The notes beneath the pieces were generated by a model. It did no database searches and had not been told where the DNA came from. It was given only the letters and a program-made list of their open reading frames with translations. This document shows positions 8,937 to 17,935 of a stretch of 64,000 nucleotides of DNA, one piece after another. Numbering within the stretch: the stretch's first letter is position 1; the number at the start of each line of letters is the position of its first letter. Origin of the DNA: Cytobacillus depressus (lineage in GTDB: Bacteria > Bacillota > Bacilli > Bacillales > Cytobacillaceae); the NCBI RefSeq assembly GCF_008923245.1, contig NZ_WBOS01000003.1, positions 248,001 to 312,000 of the forward strand, written 5' to 3'. Both the position numbers and the translations under genes were made by a program.

Positions 8937-10130
8937 GTGAGTATAAAAAAAGAATTGTTATTTCATTTAATCGAAGATATGAAGGAGGAGTTGTTTAGTC
9001 TAAGCTCTTACATTCATTCCAACCCTGAGTTGGGAAACCAAGAATATAAAGCGGTTGAAGCAATTACAGCAATATTAAGTTCGAATGGCTTTGAAGTAGA
9101 ATCAGGTATAGCTGGTCTGGAAACAGCTTTTAAAGCCAGGTTTACAAAAGGAACAGGCGGTCCTACGATCGGGATCCTCTGTGAATATGATGCCCTGAAA
9201 AACTTAGGTCATGGATGTGGGCATAATCTTCAGCCTTCTGTCGCTTTAGGGGCAGCCATTTCCCTATCGAAGCTCGAGGAGACTCCCCCTTTTACTATTG
9301 AAGTCTTTGGTACACCTGCTGAAGAGACAACTAGTGGGAAGATTCCTTTAACGGAACGGGGTTATTTTGACCATTTGGATATTGCTCTAATGATGCATGC
9401 AGGAGATCGGACAACTGTTGATGGAAGATCGTTAGCTCTTGATAGCTTTGAATTTGTTTTTGAGGGAAAAGAGTCTCATGCTGCTGTTGCGCCAGAAAAT
9501 GGAATTAGCGCGTTGGATGGAGTGCTCATGACCTTTAATGGGATTGAATATTTAAGAGAACATGTCCGTTCTGATGTCCGCATTCACGGAATCATTACAG
9601 ACGGCGGAATTGCTCCCAATATTGTACCTGGAAGATCAGCAGCGAAATTCGCAGTTCGTGCTTCGGACAGACCTTATTTGAACCACGTATCAGAAAGAGT
9701 ATTAAATGTAGCAAGAGGTGCTGCGTTAGCTACAGGTACAAAGGTCGAGATTATTAGACATAAATCATTGGAAAACAAGTTAAATGTCCAAACTTTAAAT
9801 GATACTTTATTAGAAAACGCTAAGCTAATTGGGGCAGATAATATTACACCGCCAAGGGAAAGAACAGGTTCAACAGACTTTAGTATTGTCACGCATCGCG
9901 TACCTGGAGCTTGTATAAGAACTGCTTTTGTTCCAATAGGCACGTCGAATCATACAAAGGAATGGGTTCAAGCATCCAATAGTCCTGAAGGCAATAAGGC
10001 TATCATGACAGCCGCTAAAATTATTGGATCAACTTGTTTAGACATTATCTATTCAAAAGAATTGTTAGAAAAAATTAAGCAAGATTATTTAGTGGAAAAA
10101 GAAAACCAAAAAAATCTTGTTGTGAACTAA
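8937..10130 (+). CDS. M20 (M20D) family amidohydrolase
   Basis: A 397-aa metal-dependent amidohydrolase of the AbgB/HipO type, expected to split N-acyl or p-aminobenzoyl amino acids. Visible features: HSNPELGNQEYKA near residues 24-36, CEYDALKNLGHGCGHN with the metal-binding Cys/His, GTPAEETTSGK with catalytic acidic residues, and HAA in the lid/dimerisation domain. The start is GTG preceded by AAAGGGAG. Only 32 bases separate it from the substrate-binding protein gene, so it heads the five-gene ABC importer operon. It probably processes what the importer brings in. Confidence 0.88.
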   Translation: MSIKKELLFHLIEDMKEELFSLSSYIHSNPELGNQEYKAVEAITAILSSNGFEVESGIAGLETAFKARFTKGTGGPTIGILCEYDALKNLGHGCGHNLQPSVALGAAISLSKLEETPPFTIEVFGTPAEETTSGKIPLTERGYFDHLDIALMMHAGDRTTVDGRSLALDSFEFVFEGKESHAAVAPENGISALDGVLMTFNGIEYLREHVRSDVRIHGIITDGGIAPNIVPGRSAAKFAVRASDRPYLNHVSERVLNVARGAALATGTKVEIIRHKSLENKLNVQTLNDTLLENAKLIGADNITPPRERTGSTDFSIVTHRVPGACIRTAFVPIGTSNHTKEWVQASNSPEGNKAIMTAAKIIGSTCLDIIYSKELLEKIKQDYLVEKENQKNLVVN

Positions 10131-10162
10131 AAAAATATTAAATAGAAAATGGGGGACGAAGG

Positions 10163-11698
10163 GTGAAAAGGAATTTTTTTTACGCTATTATGCTATCAAT
10201 CATGTTGATCATTACAGGATGTACAACAACAACAAGTAAAAGTGAAGGTTCAAAAGAGGAAAAAAATATTTTAAATATTTCTGTTGGTCCAGACATGTTG
10301 ACTTGGGACATTCATAACCATACGAATACGTCAACAGAAGTCATTCACGTGAACGTCTTCGATTATTTACTCATGAGAGATACTGAAGGTGAAATTAAAC
10401 CACATCTAGCCAAGAGCTGGGAAAAAGTTGACGACACCACTTATCAATTTGAATTAAATAACGGTGTAAAGTTTCATAATGGGGATGAACTCACGTCTGA
10501 AGATGTTAAATTCACGCTTGAAAGAGTGGCAAAAGATGAGACACTTAGAAGCTATGGAGATTTTAAAAGCATTAAGGAAGTAAAAATAATTGATGACTAT
10601 AATTTTCAAATTGTAACAAACGAGCCAGATCCAATGTTTTTAAGCAGAATTTCAAGACAGGCATCAGGTATTTTACCGAAAAAGTACATAGAAGAAAAAG
10701 GATGGGATGAATTTTTAAAGTCGCCAATTGGATCAGGACCTTATAAATTCAAAGAATGGAAGAAAGACAATCAAATTGTTTTAGAGAAAAATGAAGATTA
10801 TTTTGGGAAATCTAGCGATTGGGATGAAGTCGTATTTAGAGCAATTCCCGAAGACTCAACAAGAGTTGCGGAACTCCTAACGGATAATATTGATCTAATC
10901 GCCAATGTACCTCCAAGTGATTGGAAGCGAGTGAATGACTCAGAAAATAATACCATCGTTACTGGTCCTTCTAATAGAACGTATATGTTGTTCATTAGAA
11001 CACAAAAAGATTGGCCAACATCAGATTTAAAAGTACGACAAGCTATTGATTACGCAATTGATGATCAGGCATTAATTGATAGTTTATTAGACGGGAAGGG
11101 AACGCCAACTTTAACGAGAATCAACCCTGGAAATTTAGGGTTTGAAGAAAGTTTATATAATAAATATAACTATGATGTCGAGCGTTCTAAAGAACTATTG
11201 GCAGAATCAGGGTTTAAAGATGGTTTAACTATTGAGTTATCAGGTCCGACTGGCAGATATATTAAGGATAGAGAAATTTTACAAATGGTTGCAGGCATGC
11301 TTGAGGCAGTTGGAATTAAAACTGAAATGAACATTCAAAAATGGAGCACTTTCTCTGAGGCGATTGATCAACAGAAGTTTAAAGACGGCTATTTAATTGC
11401 ACTAGGTTCGTCGTTTTTCGATTCTGGTCAATCTCTAGATTATTATGGATCGGAGAGAGCCTCCACAATTAATGGCTATAGCAATGAAACAGTTGATCAA
11501 CTACTGAAAGAAGCTAAAGTATCTCTTGATGAAAATGAAAGAACACAAAAATACCAGGAAGTACAAAAAATTGCAAGTCAAGAACTGCCAATTATTCCAT
11601 TGTTCCAAATCGATCAGTTCTTTGGAGCGAGTAAGAAAATTGAGTATCAGCCAAGACTAGATGAGTTAATCTACGTTCCAGATATTAAAAAGAAGTAG
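10163..11698 (+). CDS. Peptide/nickel-type ABC transporter substrate-binding lipoprotein
   Basis: A 511-aa family-5 extracellular solute-binding protein. It has a lipoprotein signal with a LIITGC lipobox (Cys20), a GTG start and a GGGGGACGAAGGG ribosome binding site. The FHNGDELTSEDVKFTLER block is the family signature. It is a clear paralogue of the partial gene at 63199: both carry the unusual DIHNH segment followed by V.VN.F.YL. Placed behind an M20 amidohydrolase, the ligand may be an N-acyl or aryl-acyl dipeptide rather than ordinary peptides (inference). Confidence 0.92.
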   Translation: MKRNFFYAIMLSIMLIITGCTTTTSKSEGSKEEKNILNISVGPDMLTWDIHNHTNTSTEVIHVNVFDYLLMRDTEGEIKPHLAKSWEKVDDTTYQFELNNGVKFHNGDELTSEDVKFTLERVAKDETLRSYGDFKSIKEVKIIDDYNFQIVTNEPDPMFLSRISRQASGILPKKYIEEKGWDEFLKSPIGSGPYKFKEWKKDNQIVLEKNEDYFGKSSDWDEVVFRAIPEDSTRVAELLTDNIDLIANVPPSDWKRVNDSENNTIVTGPSNRTYMLFIRTQKDWPTSDLKVRQAIDYAIDDQALIDSLLDGKGTPTLTRINPGNLGFEESLYNKYNYDVERSKELLAESGFKDGLTIELSGPTGRYIKDREILQMVAGMLEAVGIKTEMNIQKWSTFSEAIDQQKFKDGYLIALGSSFFDSGQSLDYYGSERASTINGYSNETVDQLLKEAKVSLDENERTQKYQEVQKIASQELPIIPLFQIDQFFGASKKIEYQPRLDELIYVPDIKKK

Positions 11699-11717
11699 TC
11701 AAATAGTATTTTTAGAA

Positions 11718-11742
11718 TTAGAGGAGACGAGATCTCCTCTAA
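11718..11742 (+). other. Intra-operon hairpin between binding protein and permease genes
   Basis: TTAGAGGAGA and TCTCCTCTAA form a perfect 10-bp stem with a five-base loop and no T tract. Such stems after binding-protein genes usually favour higher expression of the upstream cistron. Confidence 0.65.
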
Positions 11743-11784
11743 CTCTTACCCAAATTTCATTTTATTTAAACGGAGAGGATACCA

Positions 11785-12702
11785 TTGTGGAGATATTTTT
11801 CATACAGGTTATTACAGATTCCATTAGTTTTGCTCATCATTTCCCTAATGATCTTCGTTTTAGTGTATATTGCGGGGGACCCTGTTGCGTTAATGCTGCC
11901 AGCGGAGGCTACCCAGCAAGAAGTTCAGCAGCTTAGAGCTGCATTGGGATTTGATCAGCCTTTTTATATTCAGTTTTGGAATTACATGATTGATCTGATT
12001 AAGGGTGATTTTGGCGAATCTTATAAATACGGTGTGGGAGCTTTATCTTTAGTATTGGAGAGAATGCCTGCTACTTTTGAATTAGCTACCGCTTCTATGA
12101 TTATTGCAGTTGTTATTGCGGTCCCTCTTGGGATTATTTCAGCGATTAAGCCAAATAGTATTATCGATTTGTTCGCAACAAGTTTATCTGTGCTAGGAAA
12201 GGCCATTCCAAACTTTTGGCTTGGTATTATGTTAATACTTGTCTTTGCGGTGAATTTAAAAATTATGCCGGTTTCTGGTACAGGAAGTTGGAAACACATT
12301 ATCCTTCCAGCCATTACATTGGGAACTGCGGTATCCGCACAAATTACGCGATTAGTACGTTCCAATATGTTGGAAATTCTTCAGCAGGATTATATCCGAA
12401 CGGCTAAAAGTAAGGGACAGAAAAAATCAGTAATTATTTTTAAACATGCATTTAGGAATTCATTAGTTCCTGTAATCACGATTACATTACTTCAATTGGC
12501 ATCATTGGTTGGGGGCGCTTTAATTACAGAAATGATCTTTGCTTGGCCTGGGGTTGGCCAGCTCATTATTCAAGCTGTTTATGATAAAGATCTACCAATC
12601 ATTCAAGCTGCTGTATTCGTAACTGCCGTTATTATTTTGTTTATGAATTTATTTTCGGATATTCTATATCGTTTCTTAGACCCTAGAATTAAATTTAACT
12701 AA
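11785..12702 (+). CDS. ABC transporter permease (DppB/OppB type)
   Basis: A 305-aa inner-membrane permease with about six membrane helices. The first helix begins near residue 9. The EAA loop of binding-protein-dependent permeases is visible as ...YIRTAKSKGQ...KHAFRNSLVPV near residues 205-235. The start is TTG, supported by GGAGAGG just upstream. The protein pairs with the next permease in the complex. Confidence 0.92.
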   Translation: MWRYFSYRLLQIPLVLLIISLMIFVLVYIAGDPVALMLPAEATQQEVQQLRAALGFDQPFYIQFWNYMIDLIKGDFGESYKYGVGALSLVLERMPATFELATASMIIAVVIAVPLGIISAIKPNSIIDLFATSLSVLGKAIPNFWLGIMLILVFAVNLKIMPVSGTGSWKHIILPAITLGTAVSAQITRLVRSNMLEILQQDYIRTAKSKGQKKSVIIFKHAFRNSLVPVITITLLQLASLVGGALITEMIFAWPGVGQLIIQAVYDKDLPIIQAAVFVTAVIILFMNLFSDILYRFLDPRIKFN

Positions 12703-12719
12703 GAAAGGATTTGTGTAAT

Positions 12720-13655
12720 ATGGAATCCAATGCTCAAACGGAGCCTGCTATCTATAAAGCAGATAAATATGATAGAAGTATTAAAAGTAATAATAAATTG
12801 ATCATTTTGCTTACGAAAATCTCTAGGAGCAAAACAGGATTGGTCGGTCTGATCACCGTTTTATCTTTAATCATTGTCGCTGTTTTTTCACCATTCATTG
12901 CCCCTTATGATCCGATAAAAATCGATACATCTAAAATTCTGCTCCCTCCCTTTTGGTTAGAAGGAGGAGAGATTAGCCACATATTAGGGACCGATAACTT
13001 AGGTAGGGATATTTTAAGCCGATTGATCTACGGCTCAAGAATTTCATTAGTTGTTGGTGTATTGTCCGTAATCGTTGCTGGAGCGATTGGTGTATTCTTT
13101 GGCTTAATTGCGGGCTATTATGGCGGAATGGTTGATAATATTATCATGCGATTGGTGGATGCATTTTTATCAGTGCCAACTATTTTGTTTTGTATTGTGT
13201 TTTTAACGGTTTTGGAACCAGGGTTGCCGACACTAATTTTGGTTATTGGCGTAACAAGCTGGGTTCTATATGCAAGAATGATTAGAAGTGAGACTCTTAG
13301 CTTAAGAGAACGAGAATATGTGAAAGCGGCAAGAACGATGGGTGTTTCGAATATGAAAATCATCTCACGCCATATTCTGCCAAATGTTATGTCATCAGTG
13401 ATTGTCATTTCAACTTTAAGTGTTGCTGGAACAATCATTACAGAATCCTCATTAAGCTTTTTAGGCTTAGGAATTCAACCGCCTACAACATCATGGGGCA
13501 TTATGCTTAGTGAGGGGAAAGAGTATGTCGCTACTAGCTGGTGGCTCGCGACTTTCCCTGGGATTGCCATTACGATTACAGTACTGGGAATTATATTCTT
13601 AGGTGAGTGGTTACGGGATTTACTAGACCCACGCTCGCAAGGGACAAATTCTTGA
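12720..13655 (+). CDS. ABC transporter permease (DppC/OppC type)
   Basis: Second permease of the importer, 311 aa from the chosen ATG. A TTG nine bases earlier lies against the AAGAAAGGA sequence, while ATG 12720 has normal spacing. The N-terminal hydrophilic stretch, the first helix with FSPFIAPYDP, and the EAA loop (REYVKAARTMGVSN...HILPNV) are typical. About six membrane helices. Confidence 0.92.
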   Translation: MESNAQTEPAIYKADKYDRSIKSNNKLIILLTKISRSKTGLVGLITVLSLIIVAVFSPFIAPYDPIKIDTSKILLPPFWLEGGEISHILGTDNLGRDILSRLIYGSRISLVVGVLSVIVAGAIGVFFGLIAGYYGGMVDNIIMRLVDAFLSVPTILFCIVFLTVLEPGLPTLILVIGVTSWVLYARMIRSETLSLREREYVKAARTMGVSNMKIISRHILPNVMSSVIVISTLSVAGTIITESSLSFLGLGIQPPTTSWGIMLSEGKEYVATSWWLATFPGIAITITVLGIIFLGEWLRDLLDPRSQGTNS

Positions 13656-13674
13656 TGATTGGAGAATTAAAGAG

Positions 13675-14631
13675 ATGGCAAAATTACTTGAAGTCAAGGA
13701 CTTAAAGACATATTTTTACACACAAAATGGAATTGTGCCATCAGTTGATGGTGTTTCTTTTTCAATGGAAAAAGGTCAAACTACTGCCCTCGTTGGGGAA
13801 TCTGGATGCGGGAAAAGTGTGACATCGTTTTCCATCATGCAACTTGTCGGTGCTCCGGGCAAAATTGTGGCCGGAGAAATCCACTTTAAAGGGCAAAACA
13901 TTGCACAATATAGTGAGAAAAAAATGGAAAAATTACGCGGGAATGAAATATCGATGATCTTCCAGGAGCCGCTGACGTCCCTAAATCCCGTATTAAGAAT
14001 AGGCGATCAACTTGATGAAGTGTTATTGCTCCATCAAAAGCTTTCTAAAAAGGAAGCTAAAGCGGAAAGTATTAAAATGTTAGGTAAGGTGGGTATTCCT
14101 AGACCTGAGAAAATTTATGATTCATTTCCACACGAATTGAGCGGTGGAATGAGGCAGCGAGTGATGATAGCGATGGCGCTTTCGTGTAGCCCTAGTCTAT
14201 TAATCGCAGATGAGCCAACGACCGCACTCGATGTAACAATTCAAGCTCAAATCCTAAAGCTAATGCGAAACTTAAAAAGTGAATTCGATACCTCAATACT
14301 ATTAATTACACACGATCTTGGCGTTGTAGCAGAGTTGGCTGACCGAGTGATTGTTATGTATGCAGGACAAGTTATAGAGGAACGCGATGTTTTTTCTCTT
14401 TTTGATGATCCGAAGCACCCGTATACCCAAGGACTTATTAGTAGTACTCCAAAAATTGAGAGTCAGGAAGATGAGTTAATGTCTATTAAAGGGAATGTTC
14501 CAGCTCCAAATAATCGTCCTTCGGGATGCTATTTTCACCCTAGATGCCCAAAGGCAAAGGATATTTGTAAATCTTCCATGCCGGAATTAAAAGGGTTTGA
14601 AGATGGCCAAGTAAGATGCTGGTTGTATTAG
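13675..14631 (+). CDS. ABC transporter ATP-binding protein (DppD/OppD type)
   Basis: A 318-aa ATPase with Walker A GESGCGKS (residues 41-48), a Q-loop in [12 protein letters not shown], signature LSGGMRQRV, Walker B LLIADEPT and H-loop ITHDLGVV. The C-terminal oligopeptide-transporter extension with [14 protein letters not shown] (cysteines often liganding an Fe-S cluster in this family) is present. It is in the same operon as both permeases. Confidence 0.94.
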   Translation: MAKLLEVKDLKTYFYTQNGIVPSVDGVSFSMEKGQTTALVGESGCGKSVTSFSIMQLVGAPGKIVAGEIHFKGQNIAQYSEKKMEKLRGNEISMIFQEPLTSLNPVLRIGDQLDEVLLLHQKLSKKEAKAESIKMLGKVGIPRPEKIYDSFPHELSGGMRQRVMIAMALSCSPSLLIADEPTTALDVTIQAQILKLMRNLKSEFDTSILLITHDLGVVAELADRVIVMYAGQVIEERDVFSLFDDPKHPYTQGLISSTPKIESQEDELMSIKGNVPAPNNRPSGCYFHPRCPKAKDICKSSMPELKGFEDGQVRCWLY

Positions 14632-14654
14632 TGTGAAAGGAGGTCTAATGCCAA

Positions 14655-15668
14655 ATGATTAAACTTGCTTCAACTACAGAAATAACAAACGATGATCTTT
14701 TAGTAATAAAAAATTTAAAGAAGCATTTTGAAGTTAATAGTCAATTATTTAAGAAGAAAAAAGATTATTTAAAAGCAGTAGATGGGATCAATTTAACGGT
14801 TAAAAGAGGAGAAACATTAGGCATTGTGGGGGAGTCAGGCTGTGGGAAATCAACGCTTGGCAACTTAATCATCGGATTATTACAGCCTACAGAAGGTGAA
14901 GTTTTTTTTGATGGAACGGAAATTTCAAATATGAAAGAAAAGCATCTGAAAAAAATCCGGCCTAATTACCAAATGATTTTCCAAGATCCTTTTTCTTCAT
15001 TAAATCCGAGAATGCGACTATTCGATTTAATTGCTGAACCAATCATTACGCACGAAAAACTGTCAAAACAGGAATTGGAAGATAAAGTTTATGAATTAAT
15101 GCAAGATGTAGGCTTAGATCCTTCCTATTCTCAACGCTTCCCGCATGAATTTAGCGGTGGGCAAAGGCAAAGAATTGGAATTGCAAGAGCATTAGCGCTA
15201 AAGCCAAAACTCATTATTTGTGATGAACCTGTTTCAGCGCTAGATGTTTCCATTCAGGCACAAATATTAAATTTACTAAGCGAGCTACAAGAAAAGTACA
15301 ATCTAACCTATATTTTTATTGCACATGGACTGCCCGCTGTGAAACATATTAGCAATCGAATCGGCGTGATGTACTTAGGAAATGTGGTTGAATTAGCAGA
15401 TAAAGAAGAACTATTCAGACGCCCGATGCATCCATACACGAATGGGCTGCTAGCTTCCCTGCCGATTTCCAATCCCCGCTTAAGACGAAATCCGGAAAAT
15501 GAAATCATTTTGGAAGGGGATATGCCTAGTCCCGTTAATCCGCCTAGTGGCTGTAAGTTTCACACACGTTGTCCATATGCGCAAGAAAAGTGTAAAACCG
15601 CCGTTCCTGAATTTGAGGAAAAAGCAGACTCTCATTTCGTTGCTTGCCATTTTCCTTTAATGGGTTAG
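14655..15668 (+). CDS. ABC transporter ATP-binding protein (DppF/OppF type)
   Basis: A 337-aa ATPase with Walker A GESGCGKS (about 59-66), Q-loop MIFQDPFSSLNP, signature FSGGQRQRIGIARAL and Walker B LIICDEPVSALD. The H-loop reads IAHGLPAV, so the D that usually follows the switch His (AHDL) is replaced by G, a mild oddity. The C-terminal cysteine cluster is present. AAAGGAGG lies 11 bases before the ATG. The last four bases overlap the convergent LysR gene. Confidence 0.93.
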   Translation: MIKLASTTEITNDDLLVIKNLKKHFEVNSQLFKKKKDYLKAVDGINLTVKRGETLGIVGESGCGKSTLGNLIIGLLQPTEGEVFFDGTEISNMKEKHLKKIRPNYQMIFQDPFSSLNPRMRLFDLIAEPIITHEKLSKQELEDKVYELMQDVGLDPSYSQRFPHEFSGGQRQRIGIARALALKPKLIICDEPVSALDVSIQAQILNLLSELQEKYNLTYIFIAHGLPAVKHISNRIGVMYLGNVVELADKEELFRRPMHPYTNGLLASLPISNPRLRRNPENEIILEGDMPSPVNPPSGCKFHTRCPYAQEKCKTAVPEFEEKADSHFVACHFPLMG

Positions 15669-16570
15669 AAATGATTTTCTTCACTCGCCTTCATTTTCAT
15701 AAAGGTTACAAAGTTGTTAACTGATGATAATTCCAAAGTAGATTTACGGAATATTAGCCATGTCTTTCTGTTAATTAATTTATTTTTATCATTTTTTAAA
15801 TCGTAAGTATAAAAGAAATCATCTTCTGTTAGACAGGATTTTGGAATAATGGAAAAACCCAAGCCATTTTCAACCATAGCTTTACAAGTTTCAACCTTAT
15901 CCAATCTCATTCTAATGAGTGGAGCAATTTTATAATTCTCTTGCCACCAGTTCTCTATTGTTCGAGCTAGAGGATTGGTAGGTTCTGGAGTCTGACCAAT
16001 AACTCTGTTCGGCTGATAATAAATCATAGGTAAATAAGGAAGCTCCTTTATATCAAGGGGCTTTTTGGAAATAATTGTAATCGGATCCTCAGTCAACAAT
16101 ATCTTCTCGTCATACCAATTGTAATTCCCTGTTACAATGCCAATTTGAATCTCATTTTTTTTGATTAATTGAATGATTTCTGAACTCCAGCCTGTATAAA
16201 CGTTCACTTGTGTTTGCGAATGGATTTCAAGAAATCTTTTAATGAGCGGCGGCAATTTGTATAGGGCAAAATTACTGGAGACGCCAAGGTGGATCGTCCC
16301 TTTCGAATCTTTTTTTAACGTTTTAATATAATCCTCCATTTTACTCAAATCAAACAGCATCTTCTTCGAGAACTCAACCAGGTATTCGCCTTCCGAGGTG
16401 AAAAATAGCTTATTCCCCTCTCGGTGGAAAATCTTAATATTGTATTCTTCTTCAATCTTTTGCAGTCTATAAGTCACAGCAGGCTGTGAACTAAAAAGCT
16501 TTTGAGCAGCCTTCGTTATATTCTTCTCCTCATGCACCGTCACTAAAATAATATAATCTTGCTTTTGCAT
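15665..16570 (-). CDS. LysR-family transcriptional regulator
   Basis: A 301-aa LysR-type protein with an N-terminal winged HTH (residues 5-62; KNITKAAQKLFSSQPAVTYRLQKIE is the HTH) and a periplasmic-binding-like effector domain (about 90-290). It is convergent with the peptide-type ABC operon and overlaps its last gene, so that operon is a plausible but unproven target. Just before the ATG, inverted arms CTTCAG and CTGAAG flank the ribosome binding site AAAGGGG, which could present or hide it in a loop. Confidence 0.88.
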   Translation of the reverse strand: MQKQDYIILVTVHEEKNITKAAQKLFSSQPAVTYRLQKIEEEYNIKIFHREGNKLFFTSEGEYLVEFSKKMLFDLSKMEDYIKTLKKDSKGTIHLGVSSNFALYKLPPLIKRFLEIHSQTQVNVYTGWSSEIIQLIKKNEIQIGIVTGNYNWYDEKILLTEDPITIISKKPLDIKELPYLPMIYYQPNRVIGQTPEPTNPLARTIENWWQENYKIAPLIRMRLDKVETCKAMVENGLGFSIIPKSCLTEDDFFYTYDLKNDKNKLINRKTWLIFRKSTLELSSVNNFVTFMKMKASEENHF

Positions 16571-16624
16571 ACTTCAGAATCCCCTTTACTGAAGATTAAT
16601 TCTACTTATGAATATACCATATTA

Positions 16625-16648
16625 GGGGTGTTAGACACCCTTCGTGGT
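16625..16648 (+). repeat. Partial GGTGTCAGACACC/GTGG repeat
   Basis: GGTGTTAGACACCCTTCGTGG matches the start of the second dispersed repeat family. The GTGGACA half is degraded. Confidence 0.45.
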
Positions 16649-16826
16649 AAGTCGATTTAATGGAGAGGGCCTACTACCAAGTATAAAACTCTCTATGATG
16701 AAAATAACACTAAAGACGCGGTCAATTTTCTAGTTTACAAAGGTTTCCTAATTTTTTTTATTTTCCTATCATTCGATAAGAGGGTACACTAATGAGTAGA
16801 AGAAATCATTTAATTGAGGTGAGCTA

Positions 16827-17102
16827 ATGAAAAAGGAATACACAGCTGTCGGTTGCTTTTTTATAGCCATATCTGCTTTTTTGTACGCTTTTAAAAAACT
16901 TACTGCAGCTATTATGTCTTCATACATCAATACCTCAGAAGTAACTTATTATGAAGGTGCACACAAATTAATTGGCTTTGGCATGACATTTTGGATATTC
17001 ACTTCATTTCTTGCAGGGATCATCTTTCTGCTAATTGGCATGTGGCCTCCGATACAAAAGCTATTACAATCTAAAAATACAAATATAATGAAGAAGAAAT
17101 GA
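16827..17102 (+). CDS. Small two-helix membrane protein of unknown function
   Basis: A 91-aa protein not assignable to a known family. Two hydrophobic helices are visible (about residues 6-30 and 50-75), with a short polar loop between them and a basic tail (NTNIMKKK). GAGGTGAG lies seven bases before the ATG. It stands alone between a LysR gene and a hom relic. Confidence 0.65.
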   Translation: MKKEYTAVGCFFIAISAFLYAFKKLTAAIMSSYINTSEVTYYEGAHKLIGFGMTFWIFTSFLAGIIFLLIGMWPPIQKLLQSKNTNIMKKK

Positions 17103-17141
17103 ATAAACCTATGAAGCATAAGGCTGTTTTTCTTACTTTTG

Positions 17142-17166
17142 CAGGAGCAGAACCGTCCCTGTGCTT
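17142..17166. repeat. Half of a GGGACGGTTCT hairpin repeat
   Basis: AGCAGAACCGTCCCTGTGCTT is one arm of the hairpin family and sits exactly at the 5' boundary of the truncated hom relic. Confidence 0.6.
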
Positions 17167-17171
17167 ACGCA

Positions 17172-17660
17172 TTAGGCTTCCGATTTAAGCATGTTGCTTC
17201 CATTCATAAAACAGAGAACGGCATTACATGTTCTGTCAAGCCTGTCCTAGTCAATGAGTCACATCCATTTTACCAGATTGAAGATGTGCAAAATGCGGCA
17301 TCCATTGATAGGGATATTGTCGGCAATATTAGTCTTCAAGGCCCTGGAGCGGGCATGTTTCCAACCGCAAGCGCAATCATCGAGGACTTGGTTCATATAA
17401 ATACAATGGAAATCAAACGTGCACACTTGGCAAACAAAGCAAGCCCGGACGATCAAGCAGTATTGTCTTATTGGGCAATTGGAGGGGGTGTATATGCATC
17501 CACTTTACCTACACCCATTCAGGTGATTGAAAGAATTCACCCGAATGTGCTAATCGTTCAAGCCCCAGAAGAGACAATTTATGCGGTTCACTTCCCAAAT
17601 GTTCATATCTATCAAATTCTAGGGAAGGTTGTTAAAAAGGAAGTGTTGGTTATTCAATAA
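17172..17660 (+). pseudogene. C-terminal fragment of a homoserine dehydrogenase
   Basis: About 163 codons from LGFRFKHVASI to the end match the C-terminal part of the intact hom (51396-52601), with more substitutions than the 7-8.2 kb relic, so it is probably an older copy. The NAD-binding and catalytic regions are absent. Homology begins immediately after a half hairpin repeat and ends at another (17660-17688). An open frame continues upstream into the repeat (TTG at 17139) but has no ribosome binding site. Confidence 0.88.
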
Positions 17661-17688
17661 GAAGCAAGGGGACGTTTCTCTTGCTTCA
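17660..17688. repeat. Short GAAGCAAGGGGACG hairpin repeat
   Basis: GAAGCAAGgggacgtttCTCTTGCTTC is a short hairpin of the GGGACGGT family, at the 3' edge of the hom fragment. Confidence 0.55.
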
Positions 17689-17739
17689 ATTTCCGCTCGA
17701 TTTTGAAATTCGAATGAGTTTGCTCAGTATAACTTGAAA

Positions 17740-17792
17740 TTGGCTGACAAACCCGGTAACTGGCTAACAACCTATTAAATTGGCTGATAAAT
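17740..17792. repeat. TTGGCTGACAA repeat cluster (three units)
   Basis: Three units, TTGGCTGACAA, CTGGCTAACAA and TTGGCTGATAA, are spaced 20-21 bp apart. They are related to the copies at 3710 and 36817. Confidence 0.55.
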
Positions 17793-17838
17793 AAATATTA
17801 ACAACCCATTGAGGTTATTGTGTCTGACTACAATAGGG

Positions 17839-17875
17839 AAAAAAAACCCCCTCTGCAAAATCAAAACAGAGGGGG
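17839..17875 (-). terminator. Terminator of the CoA-transferase/AtoE operon
   Basis: On the minus strand CCCCCTCTG pairs with CAGAGGGGG and is followed by eight T residues. Sequence and flank closely resemble the terminator of the hom SAM riboswitch. Confidence 0.85.
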
Positions 17876-17935
17876 ACAAGAATACCTTTTTCAAGGTTAT
17901 TAAAAACTCCAAAGAAATCCGTTTCTTAAACCTAA

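Noticed and set aside
17139..17171. TTG start extending the hom fragment into a hybrid 173-aa gene
   Set aside because: The added codons are hairpin-repeat sequence and there is no ribosome binding site, so the fragment is treated as a pseudogene.
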